Origin: Gammaproteobacteria bacterium
Lineage (GTDB): Bacteria > Pseudomonadota > Gammaproteobacteria > Pseudomonadales > Pseudohongiellaceae
Length of the DNA stretch: 20,888 bases
Assembly: GCA_016762995.1 (NCBI GenBank)
Contig: JAESUT010000058.1
Location: 26,534 to 47,421 of the forward strand
Reading direction: 5' to 3'
In this document: in pieces, positions 1 through 9,138 of the stretch
Numbering within the stretch: the stretch's first letter is position 1
Layout of the letters: the number at the start of each line of letters is the position of its first letter
Program-made: the position numbers and the translations under genes
Notes under the pieces: model-generated
What the model saw: only the letters and a program-made list of their open reading frames with translations
Told to the model about the DNA's origin: nothing
Database searches by the model: none

Positions 1-559
1 CTGTAGGCGCTGTACCGTCTGTACGAGAGGCGGCACTGTTATCCAGGCCTAAACCCGTAGCGGTAGCATCAACGATACTGGCAATAGTGATCGTCTCACC
101 CACGTTGGCGCCGACCTGGAATACTTCTGAAGAGAACGATCCATCTAAAAGCTTCACACCGTTAAAGTTCGACTGATTTGCTACCCGCTCGACCTCAGCC
201 ATCAGCTGCGTTACTTCTTCCTGCATCGCCAGTCGATCCGACGCGCTATTAGTCGCGTTAGAAGACTGTACCGCTAGCTCACGAATTCGCTGTAGGTTGT
301 TAGTTACTTCGCCCAGCGCACCTTCAGCAGTTTGTGCTAGTGATATGCCGTCGTTTGAGTTTCGAGCGGCTTGATTGAGTCCGCGGATTTGCGCTGTAAA
401 GCGCTCCGATATTGCCAGACCTGCGGCATCATCCTTGGCGCTATTAATACGCATACCAGAAGAGAGTCGCTGTAGTGAAGTGGAAAGCATCGATTGAGAC
501 TTGTTCAGATTTCTCTGCGCATTCAATGATGCAACATTGGTATTTATTACCTGAGCCAT
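1..559 (-). CDS. fliC: Flagellin, N-terminal part (cut by the window edge)
   Basis: Structural subunit of the flagellar filament, exported through the flagellar type III apparatus. The first 186 residues are visible. They begin [15 protein letters not shown] and carry the conserved D0/D1 helices, with [16 protein letters not shown] near residues 32-47 and [10 protein letters not shown] near 89-98, followed by the start of the variable central part. The ATG at 559-557 has a good ribosome site (AGAGGA) upstream. The gene lies just after flgL on the same strand, the same order as in Pseudomonas, and is probably transcribed from its own sigma-28-type promoter. The C-terminal D1/D0 half lies outside the window, so intactness and total length cannot be judged. 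The symbol follows family usage; other flagellin paralogues may exist elsewhere. Confidence 0.95.
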   Translation of the reverse strand, partial: MAQVINTNVASLNAQRNLNKSQSMLSTSLQRLSSGMRINSAKDDAAGLAISERFTAQIRGLNQAARNSNDGISLAQTAEGALGEVTNNLQRIRELAVQSSNATNSASDRLAMQEEVTQLMAEVERVANQSNFNGVKLLDGSFSSEVFQVGANVGETITIASIVDATATGLGLDNSAASRTDGTAPT

Positions 560-744
560 TTTCGTATCCTCTTTCGTCCCATCAACAGTTTTTCACCTGT
601 CTGTAGAGATCATTTTTACCGTTAGTAGGTTGCAACGCAGTGTTCATTGCTGTTGCTCTTTCTGTCCCTGATCATTACGACAAGATTCAGAATACCTTAA
701 CTAATAGTTTTGAAGACTCAGCTAAACCTAGCAAGGGCGGGGAA

Positions 745-770
745 AAATCAGCAATTGGGTATGGCATTTA
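745..770 (-). promoter_or_regulatory. Possible sigma-28 (FliA) promoter of the flagellin gene
   Basis: On the minus strand TAAATGCC (770-763) is followed after 10 bases by GCTGATTT (752-745). The sigma-28 consensus is TAAAGTTT, about 11 bases, GCCGATAA. The -35 TAAA is perfect and the -10 keeps G, C, G, A and T, but spacing is one base short and the -10 end is degenerate. It lies about 185 bases upstream of the flagellin ATG, leaving a long leader. Placement is by inspection only. Confidence 0.4.
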
Positions 771-789
771 GCGAAATTAAGGCCGCAGC

Positions 790-813
790 AAAAGCCGCCT
801 GAACTGCAAGGCG
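790..813 (-). terminator. Weak possible terminator after flgL
   Basis: Reading the minus strand, CGCCT (813-809) and AGGCG (800-796) can pair around an 8-base loop, followed by GCTTTT. It lies about 30 bases after the flgL stop and just before the flagellin promoter candidate. The stem is only 5 bp and the T run only 4, so termination may be partial or absent. Confidence 0.3.
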
Positions 814-839
814 TGGCGAGTAAAAATATGGGGAAGGAA

Positions 840-2042
840 TTACAGGTATTGGAAGAGCGTCAAGCCCGAGGTCTTGATGAAGGCCTGCTGCGCAGCCTGA
901 AGTGAGGTTAGCTGCAAGTTAAATCTCGATATTGCTTCCGCATAATCTAGATCTTGAGTCTTCGACACAATGGTTTCTAGCTGTAACTTAAGGTCCTGGT
1001 TTATATTTTGTATAGAATCTATATTGTTTAGCCGCGAACCAATACCGGCACGGATTGAGCCCAGGTGGTCTAAGCCCTGATCTAGGTTACCTAGCCCTTG
1101 TGCCAATTCATTGTGAAGCCTTGCCGTCGCTGCGGAATCTTCAGCAGGCCTATTCAACGCATCAGCAATGCCCTTTACAGCATCAAAGATACTGCGATTC
1201 TGCGATGGGCCCACATTTACCACGTCACCGTCAGCGGGATTTCCACTCATACGCAGATGCACCCCGGTGAATGCGATACTCTCACCTTCGTTATAGGTGC
1301 CGCTGCTGATAGTCGCACCAGAGTCATTGGTAATCACGTAAGCTATCGGATCTGTTATCGCGGCTTGATTGAAGGTTATAGTGTAGTTACCCGGCTGATA
1401 GTTGCTGCTATGACCGTATGCGCCTACGATTGCATCACCACTGTTGCTCGAAGATGCAGCTATCTCGATAGTCCCGTTGCCGCTTGAGACTCTAGAGAAA
1501 ACACTCTCTCCTGAATCGCCTACAGCCGTCTGCGTACCCTCGCCTATCTGCACGAAACGCTGACCCTGGTCTCCCTGATAGACAATGCTTCCAGAAATAT
1601 TTGCGAACGGTGGATTGTCGACACTAAATCCGCCGAAGATATAGTCTCCCCTCCCATCCCGTGTATTGGCGAGCGAAGTCAGCTCATCGAGCTTCTGATA
1701 AATCTCTTGCGCTATCACCTGCCGGTCTGAATAAGAATTGGTGGCATTGTTACCTTGAATTGCCAACTCGCGAACCCTCTGCAAACTATTGTTTACACTC
1801 GCGATAACATTCTCCTCGAATGCTAGCGAAGACTCTGCTCCTGCGACGTTACGAGAGAACTGGTCGATCACAGCAATCGTAGAGTTAAGGTTTAGTACTT
1901 TTGCTGCCCCAATAGGATCATCGGAAGGCTTGTTTATTCGTTTCCCGCTAGCGAGTTGAGACTCCGTCCTATGCAGTCCACTTTGCTGCGTCTGCATCGA
2001 CTGCACACTCTGCTTGTACATTTGTAGTGTAGAAATTCTCAC
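840..2042 (-). CDS. flgL: Flagellar hook-associated protein 3 (FlgL)
   Basis: Second junction protein between hook and filament, added on top of FlgK and below the flagellin. The 400-residue product has the flagellin-like N-terminus MRISTLQMYKQSV with LASGKRINKPSDDPIGAA near residues 30-47, and the matching C-terminal helix (EAISRFNLQLTSLQAAQQAF) that packs against it. It lacks a signal peptide, as expected for flagellar type III export. The middle third is variable and rich in Ser, Gly and Asn. It lies 27 bases after flgK on the same strand and is probably the last gene of the long flgB-flgL run. It is distinguished from flagellin by length, position and the Lys-Pro-Ser-Asp-Asp-Pro motif. 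Confidence 0.95.
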   Translation of the reverse strand: MRISTLQMYKQSVQSMQTQQSGLHRTESQLASGKRINKPSDDPIGAAKVLNLNSTIAVIDQFSRNVAGAESSLAFEENVIASVNNSLQRVRELAIQGNNATNSYSDRQVIAQEIYQKLDELTSLANTRDGRGDYIFGGFSVDNPPFANISGSIVYQGDQGQRFVQIGEGTQTAVGDSGESVFSRVSSGNGTIEIAASSSNSGDAIVGAYGHSSNYQPGNYTITFNQAAITDPIAYVITNDSGATISSGTYNEGESIAFTGVHLRMSGNPADGDVVNVGPSQNRSIFDAVKGIADALNRPAEDSAATARLHNELAQGLGNLDQGLDHLGSIRAGIGSRLNNIDSIQNINQDLKLQLETIVSKTQDLDYAEAISRFNLQLTSLQAAQQAFIKTSGLTLFQYL

Positions 2043-2069
2043 GTGATCTCGCCTCTAACCGAAAAACTA

Positions 2070-3989
2070 TTACCCAATTGAATTAATCAAAATTTGAAAC
2101 ATTTCATCTGCCACCTTCACCAACTGCGCCGATGCCTGATATGCCTGCTGAAATCGCAGCAAGTCCGCAGCCTCTTCATCAAGATTTACACCGATAACAT
2201 TGTCCCGGTAGCTTGTCGCCTGTTGTAACAGAGAGGTTTCGATCTCAAGGTTTGCATTTGCTTGATTACTTATGACCCCTACCTGCGCTACCAGCGAGCT
2301 ATAAAAATCCTGAAAGGACGAATTACCACCATCCAGCTTCGATTGAAACTGCAGTTCGACAATGCTTTGCATATTTCGATTGTCACCGACAGCACTGCTG
2401 TTGTTTCCGATTAAAAACCGATCACCATTCTCCGGTACGCCGCTTACTTCGAAGTCGATACCAATGCCCGCGAAGCTAAAAACCTTCCCTGAGCTTTCTG
2501 TAGCTGGGTCATAGGCAATGACTCCACCAGGGCCCCCTGTCACGTCATACCCAGGAATTCCAGCGCCTAGCGCATTTGGGTTGTAGCTTAGTGTTATCGG
2601 CCCAGCCAAGGGCAGGGTATTTACGGGCGCTACGGTTAGGTTCTGCAACTCGGCAGAGCCGGCATTGCTTAACACGGAATTTATGAGAAGCGGGTTTGCT
2701 GCCGCTATCTTACGCGCGTCAGAAATTGCTAATGAGAAGGTTGTAGCCGCCGTTCGGGATGGGTTAAGTACAAATTTATCACCGGCTACTGGAGCGCCAC
2801 TGCTTACGTCAACGCGCAAGCCATCTAGCACGAGCGGTCCCGCTCCGGTAACGCTAGTGTTGTCTGTCAACCTTGTAAGCTGCCATTGTGCTCCGTCATA
2901 CGCTAATGCATAATCGCTCGCCCTAATTTGGGTTACATCTGTAATTACTACGGACGGCGCGGACGTACCTATATTACGAGTATCACCGGCAATAGGCACG
3001 GCAGTACTGTTGAAGAAATTGCCACCCATTGCCCCGTTGAGGTCTATGCCTTTGAGGTGCTGTGTATTAACCGTTTCACTAATGCCTAGCGCAATTAACC
3101 CAAGTTTATCTAGCGCAGGGTTTAGAATCCTGCTGCGAAAATCGATCATACCCTGCAGTTCACCGCCATTGATTAACTGACTAGAATCACTGGAAGCTAC
3201 CTGGCCGAGAACAGAGACCTCTACTCTAGTACTATCAATTGCACTGAATCTGGTTCCGAGATGGGTGATTTGAGTACCTATTACGAGCGGCTGTCCTTTA
3301 CCCACCAAGACATTTAACGAACCATCACTCTGATCAACCGTCGTAATCGCGACCTTCTGTGACAACTTTTCGATAAGCCGGTCGCGCTGGTCGAGTAAAT
3401 CGTTTGGTGTAGCACCATTGCTGCTCGCGATAGCCCTGGTTATTTGTTTATTGATAGCACCGATACTATCCGACAAGCTATTTACCTCATTCACTGCAGA
3501 GCGAATACGCGCGTTCACTTCGCCATTAAGATCCTGCAGCAATCGACTGTAACTCTGCTGTCGATCCACCAGATTCGAAGCCTCGCCTAAAAGAACCTGT
3601 CTCTCGGGCAGGCTGCCTGGGCTAGCCGCCACTTCGGCCACAGCATTGAAGAACTTCTGTATCGAAGTATTCAAATTGTTCTCTGAGCCGGCGAGAACGC
3701 CGTCTACTCGCGAACTAAATTCGGTGAAGACTTGGTATCTCGCATTGCTCGAGGTAAATTCCTGCACTTGAGAGGTAAGGAATTCATTGTGCGCTCTTTC
3801 TATGCTGGAAACCGTGGAACCTTGTCCAATGAAACCGAAACCGAACACCCGCGGGTCAGCCGTTTCAAACTGCACGCTCTGACGGCTATAGCCCTCAGTA
3901 TTCGCATTTGCAATATTATGGCCCGTGGTATTTAGCGCCTGCTGCCAAGACTGCAGGGAATTAGCCGCCACCTTAAGTAAGTCAGGCAT
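2070..3989 (-). CDS. flgK: Flagellar hook-associated protein 1 (FlgK)
   Basis: First hook-filament junction protein, placed on the finished hook after the FlgD cap leaves. The 639-residue product has the rod/hook/HAP N-terminal signature (GHNIANANTEGYSRQSV near residues 23-39) and the FlgK-type C-terminus (GVNLDEEAADLLRFQQAYQA followed by KVADEMFQILINSIG). These two ends form the coiled-coil D0 domain. It is longer than the E. coli protein (about 547 residues) and near the length seen in Pseudomonas; the extra length is in the variable central domains. FlgN, encoded at 12460-12975, is its likely export chaperone together with FlgL. The 65 bases before it carry a short inverted repeat, ACTCA/TGAGT (4042-4055), overlapping the flgJ stop; no promoter is evident. 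Confidence 0.96.
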   Translation of the reverse strand: MPDLLKVAANSLQSWQQALNTTGHNIANANTEGYSRQSVQFETADPRVFGFGFIGQGSTVSSIERAHNEFLTSQVQEFTSSNARYQVFTEFSSRVDGVLAGSENNLNTSIQKFFNAVAEVAASPGSLPERQVLLGEASNLVDRQQSYSRLLQDLNGEVNARIRSAVNEVNSLSDSIGAINKQITRAIASSNGATPNDLLDQRDRLIEKLSQKVAITTVDQSDGSLNVLVGKGQPLVIGTQITHLGTRFSAIDSTRVEVSVLGQVASSDSSQLINGGELQGMIDFRSRILNPALDKLGLIALGISETVNTQHLKGIDLNGAMGGNFFNSTAVPIAGDTRNIGTSAPSVVITDVTQIRASDYALAYDGAQWQLTRLTDNTSVTGAGPLVLDGLRVDVSSGAPVAGDKFVLNPSRTAATTFSLAISDARKIAAANPLLINSVLSNAGSAELQNLTVAPVNTLPLAGPITLSYNPNALGAGIPGYDVTGGPGGVIAYDPATESSGKVFSFAGIGIDFEVSGVPENGDRFLIGNNSSAVGDNRNMQSIVELQFQSKLDGGNSSFQDFYSSLVAQVGVISNQANANLEIETSLLQQATSYRDNVIGVNLDEEAADLLRFQQAYQASAQLVKVADEMFQILINSIG

Positions 3990-4054
3990 TTAGACCAGAC
4001 CTCTTTTCACTTGTCTATAATCTGTTCTGTTCATAGTCGTTACTCAAATCTGAG

Positions 4055-4381
4055 TTAGGGAGTCACGTCTGTTGAGCTGAAGCTCGGCGTATTGGCAATC
4101 TGCCTCTGTATAATCTCCGCTAGACCCAAGCCGCCACTCGTGGCCATATCAACTGCCAGTTGCTTGTCGGCAATGTCTTGATAGGCCTCCATTTGATCAC
4201 TATTGAATAGGCTATCTTTCGGTGTCGCACTGCGCATCGATTTCAACATTAACTCGATAAATATTGACTCGAATTGCTGCGCAACTTCTTTAGCAGCGGC
4301 ATTCGGCTCCATTCGCGCCTGTGCACTTAACTCTTTCAAGCCTGAAAAATCGGTATATACCTTAGCCACAGCATCGGTCAT
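4055..4381 (-). CDS. flgJ: Short flagellar rod-binding protein (single-domain FlgJ)
   Basis: Equivalent of the N-terminal half of E. coli FlgJ, the rod cap and scaffold protein. The 108 residues hold the rod-binding signature: NAAAKEVAQQFESIFIELML near residues 27-46, then MRSATPKDSLFNSDQMEAYQDIADKQLA. The reading frame then ends cleanly after SGGLGLAEIIQRQI. E. coli FlgJ is about 313 residues because a peptidoglycan-hydrolase (glucosaminidase) domain follows; that domain is absent here and no remnant is seen before flgK. The ATG has an AAGGA ribosome site. It sits 24 bases after flgI. Single-domain FlgJ proteins are known in other proteobacteria, so this is probably a real architecture, with the rod hydrolase encoded elsewhere. 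Confidence 0.93.
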   Translation of the reverse strand: MTDAVAKVYTDFSGLKELSAQARMEPNAAAKEVAQQFESIFIELMLKSMRSATPKDSLFNSDQMEAYQDIADKQLAVDMATSGGLGLAEIIQRQIANTPSFSSTDVTP

Positions 4382-4405
4382 TTTTGTTCCTTCGCTTCGC
4401 TTAAA

Positions 4406-5524
4406 TTAGATAACTATCAGTTGTGCTCGTAGTGCGCCTACCTGCTGCAAAGCCTCGAGTATTGCAACAAGGTCGCTGGGAGAAGCACCTACCTGATTCA
4501 CCGCCCGAACTAGGTCGTTCAAAGAAACACCTGGCTGGAAAAGAAACATACGATTGTCTTCCTCCTCGATATGGATACTAGAGTTAGCAACCACTGCCGT
4601 ATCGCCCCCGCGCGAGAACGGCCCTGGCTGACTTACGAACGTTTCTTCGGAAATTGTTACTGTCAGACTGCCATGGGCTACAGCCGCCTCGTCAACATGC
4701 ACATTAGAACCAATTACCACAGTACCGGTTCTAGAATTGATAATGACCTTCGCGACGGCTTCGCCTCTTTCAATCTCAAGATTTTCTAAGGCAGCGACAA
4801 AAGCCACCTTCTGATCGGGATCAATAGGGCCCATTACACGAATGGATGTACTATCTATGGCGACTGCGGAATTCGCGCCAAAGATACTGTTAATTGTATT
4901 TACAAGATTCATAGCTGTAGTGAAGTCAGCTTGGTTGAGGTTAAAGGTAATAGAGCCGTTGATATCAGAAAACGGGCTTGCGACTTCGCGCTCAATAATC
5001 GCCCCGTTGGGTATTCGGCCACTGCTCGGTATATTCACTGTTACTGAGGAGCCGTCGGCGCCGCTACCTCCGAAACCGCCAACAATGAGATTCCCTTGGG
5101 CAAGAGCATAGACACTGCCATCGGCGCCCTTCAGCGGCGTCATCAACAAAGCACCGCCGCGCAAGCTAGTCGCATTGCCCACTGACGAGACCGTTACATC
5201 GATCGTCTGACCCGGCTTACCAAAAGCCGGCAGCTCAGCATGAACTAATACGGCCGCTACGTTCTTCAACTGTGGATTGATGTTCTCGGGAATGATCACG
5301 CCCAGTCTAGCGAGTGTGCTCTTCAGGCTCTGTACGGTGAATTGGGTTTGTGTTGTTTGATCTCCACTACCAGGTAAACCCACTACCAAACCGTAGCCTA
5401 CTAACTGATTAGGCCTGACACCATCGACCGTCGCAAGATCTTTGAGACGCTCGGCACTTGCAGGAACGGCGGCCATAGCTATCATCATAAACGTAAGTAG
5501 CCTTAGTAATTTCTGTCTCTTCAT
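4406..5524 (-). CDS. flgI: Flagellar P-ring protein (FlgI)
   Basis: Forms the ring around the rod in the peptidoglycan layer, assembled in the periplasm with FlgA as chaperone. I chose the ATG at 5524, giving 372 residues, because it has an AGGAG ribosome site and starts a textbook Sec signal peptide ([10 protein letters not shown], hydrophobic core, cleavage after ASA near residue 24). The mature protein begins [20 protein letters not shown], the hallmark FlgI N-terminus. [26 protein letters not shown] and the C-terminal [21 protein letters not shown] are also conserved. The frame stays open 53 codons further upstream, but that part overlaps flgH and hides the signal peptide. Length is near the E. 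coli protein (about 365). It follows flgH by 28 bases. Confidence 0.96.
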   Translation of the reverse strand: MKRQKLLRLLTFMMIAMAAVPASAERLKDLATVDGVRPNQLVGYGLVVGLPGSGDQTTQTQFTVQSLKSTLARLGVIIPENINPQLKNVAAVLVHAELPAFGKPGQTIDVTVSSVGNATSLRGGALLMTPLKGADGSVYALAQGNLIVGGFGGSGADGSSVTVNIPSSGRIPNGAIIEREVASPFSDINGSITFNLNQADFTTAMNLVNTINSIFGANSAVAIDSTSIRVMGPIDPDQKVAFVAALENLEIERGEAVAKVIINSRTGTVVIGSNVHVDEAAVAHGSLTVTISEETFVSQPGPFSRGGDTAVVANSSIHIEEEDNRMFLFQPGVSLNDLVRAVNQVGASPSDLVAILEALQQVGALRAQLIVI

Positions 5525-5552
5525 TGTTAAATTTCTCCTGCTTACTCTGTTG

Positions 5553-6221
5553 TTAGAATGGCCATAGGGAGCTGAACAACACTTTCGCTGCCCAGCCAGG
5601 ACTATTACCGTTAGCGCTAGTGCCACCATAGGAAATTCGCGCATCGGCAACCTGTGTCGATAACAGTGTATTGTTGGTACCAATATCTACCTGCCTAACT
5701 ACGCCTTTTAGACGCACAAACTCATTCGCCTGATTGATACGTATCCATTTTTCACCCTCGACAACGAGATTCCCGTTTGGAAGAACTGTATGAACGGTCA
5801 CAGTTATGCTGCCAGTTAGGCTATTACTCTGACTACTACCGCTCTGACCACTAAAGCTATTCTCGGAACCCAGATCAATCCTCATGCCAGCTCTGCTGCG
5901 ACCACCAAATGTAGGTGTCTGTACATTCATTGCGGTAGACTGGTTCACATTGTTATCAGCGCTGTTCTGTCCTGATGTTTGTTCAACGAGCACGACCGTC
6001 AGAATGTCGCCGATTCGGCTCGCCTTGATATCTTCATACAAGCCCATCGCTGAACTTTCCTGATAAAGAGATCCTGAAGGCAGTTTCTGCGCCGTATGCA
6101 GCCGCAAGTAACTCGGCTCTTGCTCATCATCGAACGAATCATCAGATTGTGGCGTAGCGCAACTTACAAACCCTGTCAGCAGGATCAGCACTGATATGTA
6201 TTTTCCAATTTCCAGATTCAT
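5553..6221 (-). CDS. flgH: Flagellar L-ring lipoprotein (FlgH)
   Basis: Outer-membrane ring lipoprotein that forms the bushing for the rod. The 222-residue product starts with a lipoprotein signal: a hydrophobic stretch ([11 protein letters not shown]) ending at Cys21 in FVSC, a slightly atypical lipobox. Conserved FlgH blocks follow: [19 protein letters not shown] near residues 60-80, then [23 protein letters not shown] and the C-terminal ARISYGG. The start is the ATG at 6221; a TTG codon directly before it is also possible and would add one residue. An AGGA site overlapping the flgG stop serves either. It lies between flgG and flgI, the standard order. Confidence 0.95.
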   Translation of the reverse strand: MNLEIGKYISVLILLTGFVSCATPQSDDSFDDEQEPSYLRLHTAQKLPSGSLYQESSAMGLYEDIKASRIGDILTVVLVEQTSGQNSADNNVNQSTAMNVQTPTFGGRSRAGMRIDLGSENSFSGQSGSSQSNSLTGSITVTVHTVLPNGNLVVEGEKWIRINQANEFVRLKGVVRQVDIGTNNTLLSTQVADARISYGGTSANGNSPGWAAKVLFSSLWPF

Positions 6222-6232
6222 CAATCTAATTC

Positions 6233-7018
6233 CTACAAGTTGTTAGAAACGTATTGCAGCATCTGGTCGGCTGTTGAGATAGCGCGACTATTCATCTCAT
6301 AGGCACGCTGCGTCTCAATCATGTTAACCAACTCTTCCACCACATTTACATTTGAGTTCTCTATAAAACCTTGTAGCAAGGATCCAAGACCATTCGCGCC
6401 CGGCAAGCCAACCTGAGGGGATCCACTTGAAGTCGTTTCCAAGAGCAGGTTGCCACCCCTTGCCTGTAGACCACTTGAGTTAATGAAGTCAGCGAGTTGG
6501 ATACTGCCAACTTGGGTGGTCGCAGAATTTCCTTGTAGACTCACCGAAACGGTTCCATCTACCGCGATAGTAATGGACTGCGCGTCTGCAGGAATATTGA
6601 TACTTGGCTGTATTGCATAGCCACTAGGCGTAACTAACTGGCCTTGATTGTCGACCTGCATCGAGCCGTCGCGCGTATAGGCAAGCCCCCCGTCGGGAAG
6701 TAATACTTGAAGAAACCCTCTCCCTTCTATTGCAACATCAAGTGGGTTTTCTGTTTGCGACAGATTCCCTTGGGTGAAAAGTTTCTCTGTCGCAACGGTT
6801 CTAACGCCAGTACCGATCATTAATCCAGTGGAGTAGACAGTGTCCTGCGATGATTGTGCACCAGGCTGGCGCTGGTTTTGATAGAGCAGATCTTCGAACA
6901 CTGCACGACTACGCTTGAAGCCCGAAGTGCTAGCATTCGCGAGATTGTTTGCAATTACGGACATTTTTGTTTGCTGGGCGTCCAAACCGGTTTTTGCAAT
7001 CCATAAGGCCTGAGTCAT
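6233..7018 (-). CDS. flgG: Flagellar distal rod protein (FlgG)
   Basis: Builds the distal rod crossing the P and L rings. The 261 residues, close to E. coli FlgG (260), begin [16 protein letters not shown] and contain the axial-protein motif [15 protein letters not shown] near residues 24-38. The FlgG-specific segment with QRQPGAQSS and GLMIGTGV follows near 49-72; the shorter Salmonella hook protein lacks it, and it is held responsible for rod stiffness. The C-terminus [20 protein letters not shown] ... MLQYVSNNL is diagnostic. It follows flgF after 34 bases and precedes flgH after 11. No promoter is seen between them. Confidence 0.97.
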   Translation of the reverse strand: MTQALWIAKTGLDAQQTKMSVIANNLANASTSGFKRSRAVFEDLLYQNQRQPGAQSSQDTVYSTGLMIGTGVRTVATEKLFTQGNLSQTENPLDVAIEGRGFLQVLLPDGGLAYTRDGSMQVDNQGQLVTPSGYAIQPSINIPADAQSITIAVDGTVSVSLQGNSATTQVGSIQLADFINSSGLQARGGNLLLETTSSGSPQVGLPGANGLGSLLQGFIENSNVNVVEELVNMIETQRAYEMNSRAISTADQMLQYVSNNL

Positions 7019-7052
7019 ATCTATTCTCCTACACTAGTTCTCTAATTCGGTT

Positions 7053-7763
7053 CTAATTTATACTCAAGATTTTTGCGAGCGAGGCTGAGTTTTCATCTGC
7101 CGATTGCATCAACTTAATCTCGCTTTCAAAACGGCGTGCTAGATCGATCATCTTCACCATCTCTCCCACTACATTGACATTACTGCCTTCCAACATCCCA
7201 GAAAACACACCTACCGAAGCATCTGCCTCTACTGCGAACCCATCGGCCATACGCACCAATCCATCTTCGCCTCTGCGCACTTCGCCGCTTTCTAGCGTGA
7301 CTAACTTGATACGGTCTACGATTGCCAGTGTGTTGGGAGCCTGTCCTAGAGGCAGTATGGAGATCGTGCCGTCCGACCCGATCTCAAGCGCGCCAAATGG
7401 AGGCAAGGCGATAGGGCCGTTGTTGCCCATGATGGGTTGACCAGCCCCATTGGTAAGTTGACCAAAAGCATCTAATTGTAGATCTCCGCGACGAGAGTAA
7501 GCCTCGGACCCATCTGCTGCCATCACCGCTATCCACCCCTCGCCGTTTATACTTACATCCAGGTTCCGGCCCGTTGTACGAACCACTCCCGGCGACAAGT
7601 CAGGAGTACTTGACACAGTGCTTGTCGCGTTCTGCGTGGAATAATAAGCGATCTCTGCCTTGAAACCTTCCGTGCCAGCATTCGCCAAGTTGTGTGCATT
7701 GATAGCCTGCGCTTGCATAGTTTGCTTAGCGCTATGGGTAATAGATAGAAGTAGTTCCTGCAT
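7053..7763 (-). CDS. flgF: Flagellar proximal rod protein (FlgF)
   Basis: Proximal rod subunit, placed between FlgC and FlgG in the rod. The 236-residue product begins MQELLLSITHSAKQTMQAQ and has the axial motif AHNLANAGTEGFKAEIAYY near residues 23-41, then the central INGEGWIAVMAADGSEAYSRRGD, matching the FlgF/FlgG family core. The C-terminus (GSNVNVVGEMVKMIDLARRFE) is the family helix. Length is slightly below E. coli FlgF (251). It sits 50 bases after flgE. In Pseudomonas this gene has its own sigma-54 promoter; I could not find a convincing one in the 50 bases here. Confidence 0.94.
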   Translation of the reverse strand: MQELLLSITHSAKQTMQAQAINAHNLANAGTEGFKAEIAYYSTQNATSTVSSTPDLSPGVVRTTGRNLDVSINGEGWIAVMAADGSEAYSRRGDLQLDAFGQLTNGAGQPIMGNNGPIALPPFGALEIGSDGTISILPLGQAPNTLAIVDRIKLVTLESGEVRRGEDGLVRMADGFAVEADASVGVFSGMLEGSNVNVVGEMVKMIDLARRFESEIKLMQSADENSASLAKILSIN

Positions 7764-7813
7764 TGTCTTTATCCTTACTGGTCTCTTTAGGTAGTGCGCT
7801 TATTCCGCTTTCT

Positions 7814-9082
7814 CTAACGCAAGTTGATAACAGTTTGTGTTATCGCATCTTCTGTCTGAATTACTTTCGCATTCGCTTGGAAGTTCCGTTGCGCCACAAT
7901 CATATTCACCAACTCTTGGCTAACCTCTACGTTAGAGTCTTCCAATGCGCCCGACTGAACAGTGCCTAAACCGTTTGTACCCGGACCCCCGAATATTGGT
8001 TGACCGGAAGCAAAGGTCTCTCCCCAAATGCTACCGCCCAGTGGCTGTAACCCGCTTGAATTGGTAAAAGAAGAGAGTGCTACCTGGCCTAGGGCGCGTG
8101 ACTGGCCGTTAGTAAACCTGGCAAACACGATGCCTGCATCGCCTACTTCAACACCACTCAATTGCCCCGTCGTAAATCCATCTTGCTCGATGTTCGTTAC
8201 GCTAAAATCGCTACCGAACTGAGACAAAATAGAAAGATCCACATCGAACGTTTGTGCAGCGGCACCTGTTGAGGATCCACTCGCATCAAGCGGTGTCCAT
8301 GCAGCAATATTGACTTGGAATGGCAAACCGGCAGCTGGTATCTGACCCGAAGAATCAAACGTAACCGTATCTGGACCTGAGGTGGTCACTCCGTCTATCA
8401 ACGTATGGATGTCCCATGCATTAGGAACTGCTGTCTTTACGAAATAGATACTCTGCACATGCGCATTACCCTGACTGTCATAAACCGTCGCAGATGTGGA
8501 GGAATTAAACATACCAGAGGAAGGCGCGGTCGGCGGCGATGCGAACGCATCGAATCCGGCGCCAGGCCACGCCGTTGCTGGAACCAATGATCTGGAATCC
8601 AAATTAGCGGAGATATTAACTAACGAGGTAGCCTCGGGTTGAATGAGACTTGTATCTATCCTCAGGTCCGCCAGCCCGCTGGTTGGCACCCCAGCCGACG
8701 TGGTATTGAAAATCTGCAATCGATTTCCATCCGGGTTTACTACATACCCTGACCTATCAACTTGAAAGTTACCCGCGCGACTGTACACATTTGTTCCATC
8801 ATCATTCAGCACGAAGAACCCACCACCGTTGATCGCCATATCCAAAACATTATTAGTAAAGCTAATATTGCCTTGCGTAAAAGCCTGACTCACGCCAGAT
8901 ACAGCCACACCCTTACCCACTGCATTTGACGAAGACCCGAGCAGACTAGTCGCAAATACATCGGCGAACTCACCTCTCGAAGACTTAAATCCAGTAGTGC
9001 CGGCATTGGAAATATTATTACCAATTATTTCCAAGCTGGTGCTTGATGCTTTTAGTCCTGCCACTGCTGTATTGAATGACAT
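7814..9082 (-). CDS. flgE: Flagellar hook protein (FlgE)
   Basis: Subunit of the curved hook that joins the rod to the filament, polymerised under the FlgD cap. The 422 residues start MSFNTAVAGLKASSTSLEIIGNNISNAGTTGF and end in the matching hook signature EDSNVEVSQELVNMIVAQRNFQANAKVIQTEDAITQTVINLR. In between lie AINGGGFFVL and a long Ser, Thr and Gly-rich variable region forming the outer hook domains. The length is close to the E. coli hook protein (about 400) and below the Pseudomonas one. The gene follows flgD by 56 bases of A/T-rich DNA with no clear promoter. Confidence 0.97.
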   Translation of the reverse strand: MSFNTAVAGLKASSTSLEIIGNNISNAGTTGFKSSRGEFADVFATSLLGSSSNAVGKGVAVSGVSQAFTQGNISFTNNVLDMAINGGGFFVLNDDGTNVYSRAGNFQVDRSGYVVNPDGNRLQIFNTTSAGVPTSGLADLRIDTSLIQPEATSLVNISANLDSRSLVPATAWPGAGFDAFASPPTAPSSGMFNSSTSATVYDSQGNAHVQSIYFVKTAVPNAWDIHTLIDGVTTSGPDTVTFDSSGQIPAAGLPFQVNIAAWTPLDASGSSTGAAAQTFDVDLSILSQFGSDFSVTNIEQDGFTTGQLSGVEVGDAGIVFARFTNGQSRALGQVALSSFTNSSGLQPLGGSIWGETFASGQPIFGGPGTNGLGTVQSGALEDSNVEVSQELVNMIVAQRNFQANAKVIQTEDAITQTVINLR

Positions 9083-9138
9083 AGTTAACTCCTATTAATT
9101 CCTAATTCTGATTGATTAATTTTTGTCTCAAAAATTGA

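Noticed and set aside
1055..1487. Two overlapping plus-strand open frames inside flgL
   Set aside because: Both are antisense to flgL, have no ribosome site or family features, and lie opposite its variable region.
3990..4054. Hairpin ACTCA/TGAGT between flgJ and flgK as a terminator
   Set aside because: A 5-bp A/T-containing stem without a T run, overlapping the flgJ stop; too weak to interpret.
3982..4060. A frameshifted glucosaminidase remnant after flgJ
   Set aside because: Only 65 bases separate flgJ and flgK, too few to hold even part of that domain.
5525..5683. 53-codon N-terminal extension of FlgI
   Set aside because: It overlaps the flgH coding end and would bury the signal peptide; the ATG at 5524 has a strong ribosome site.
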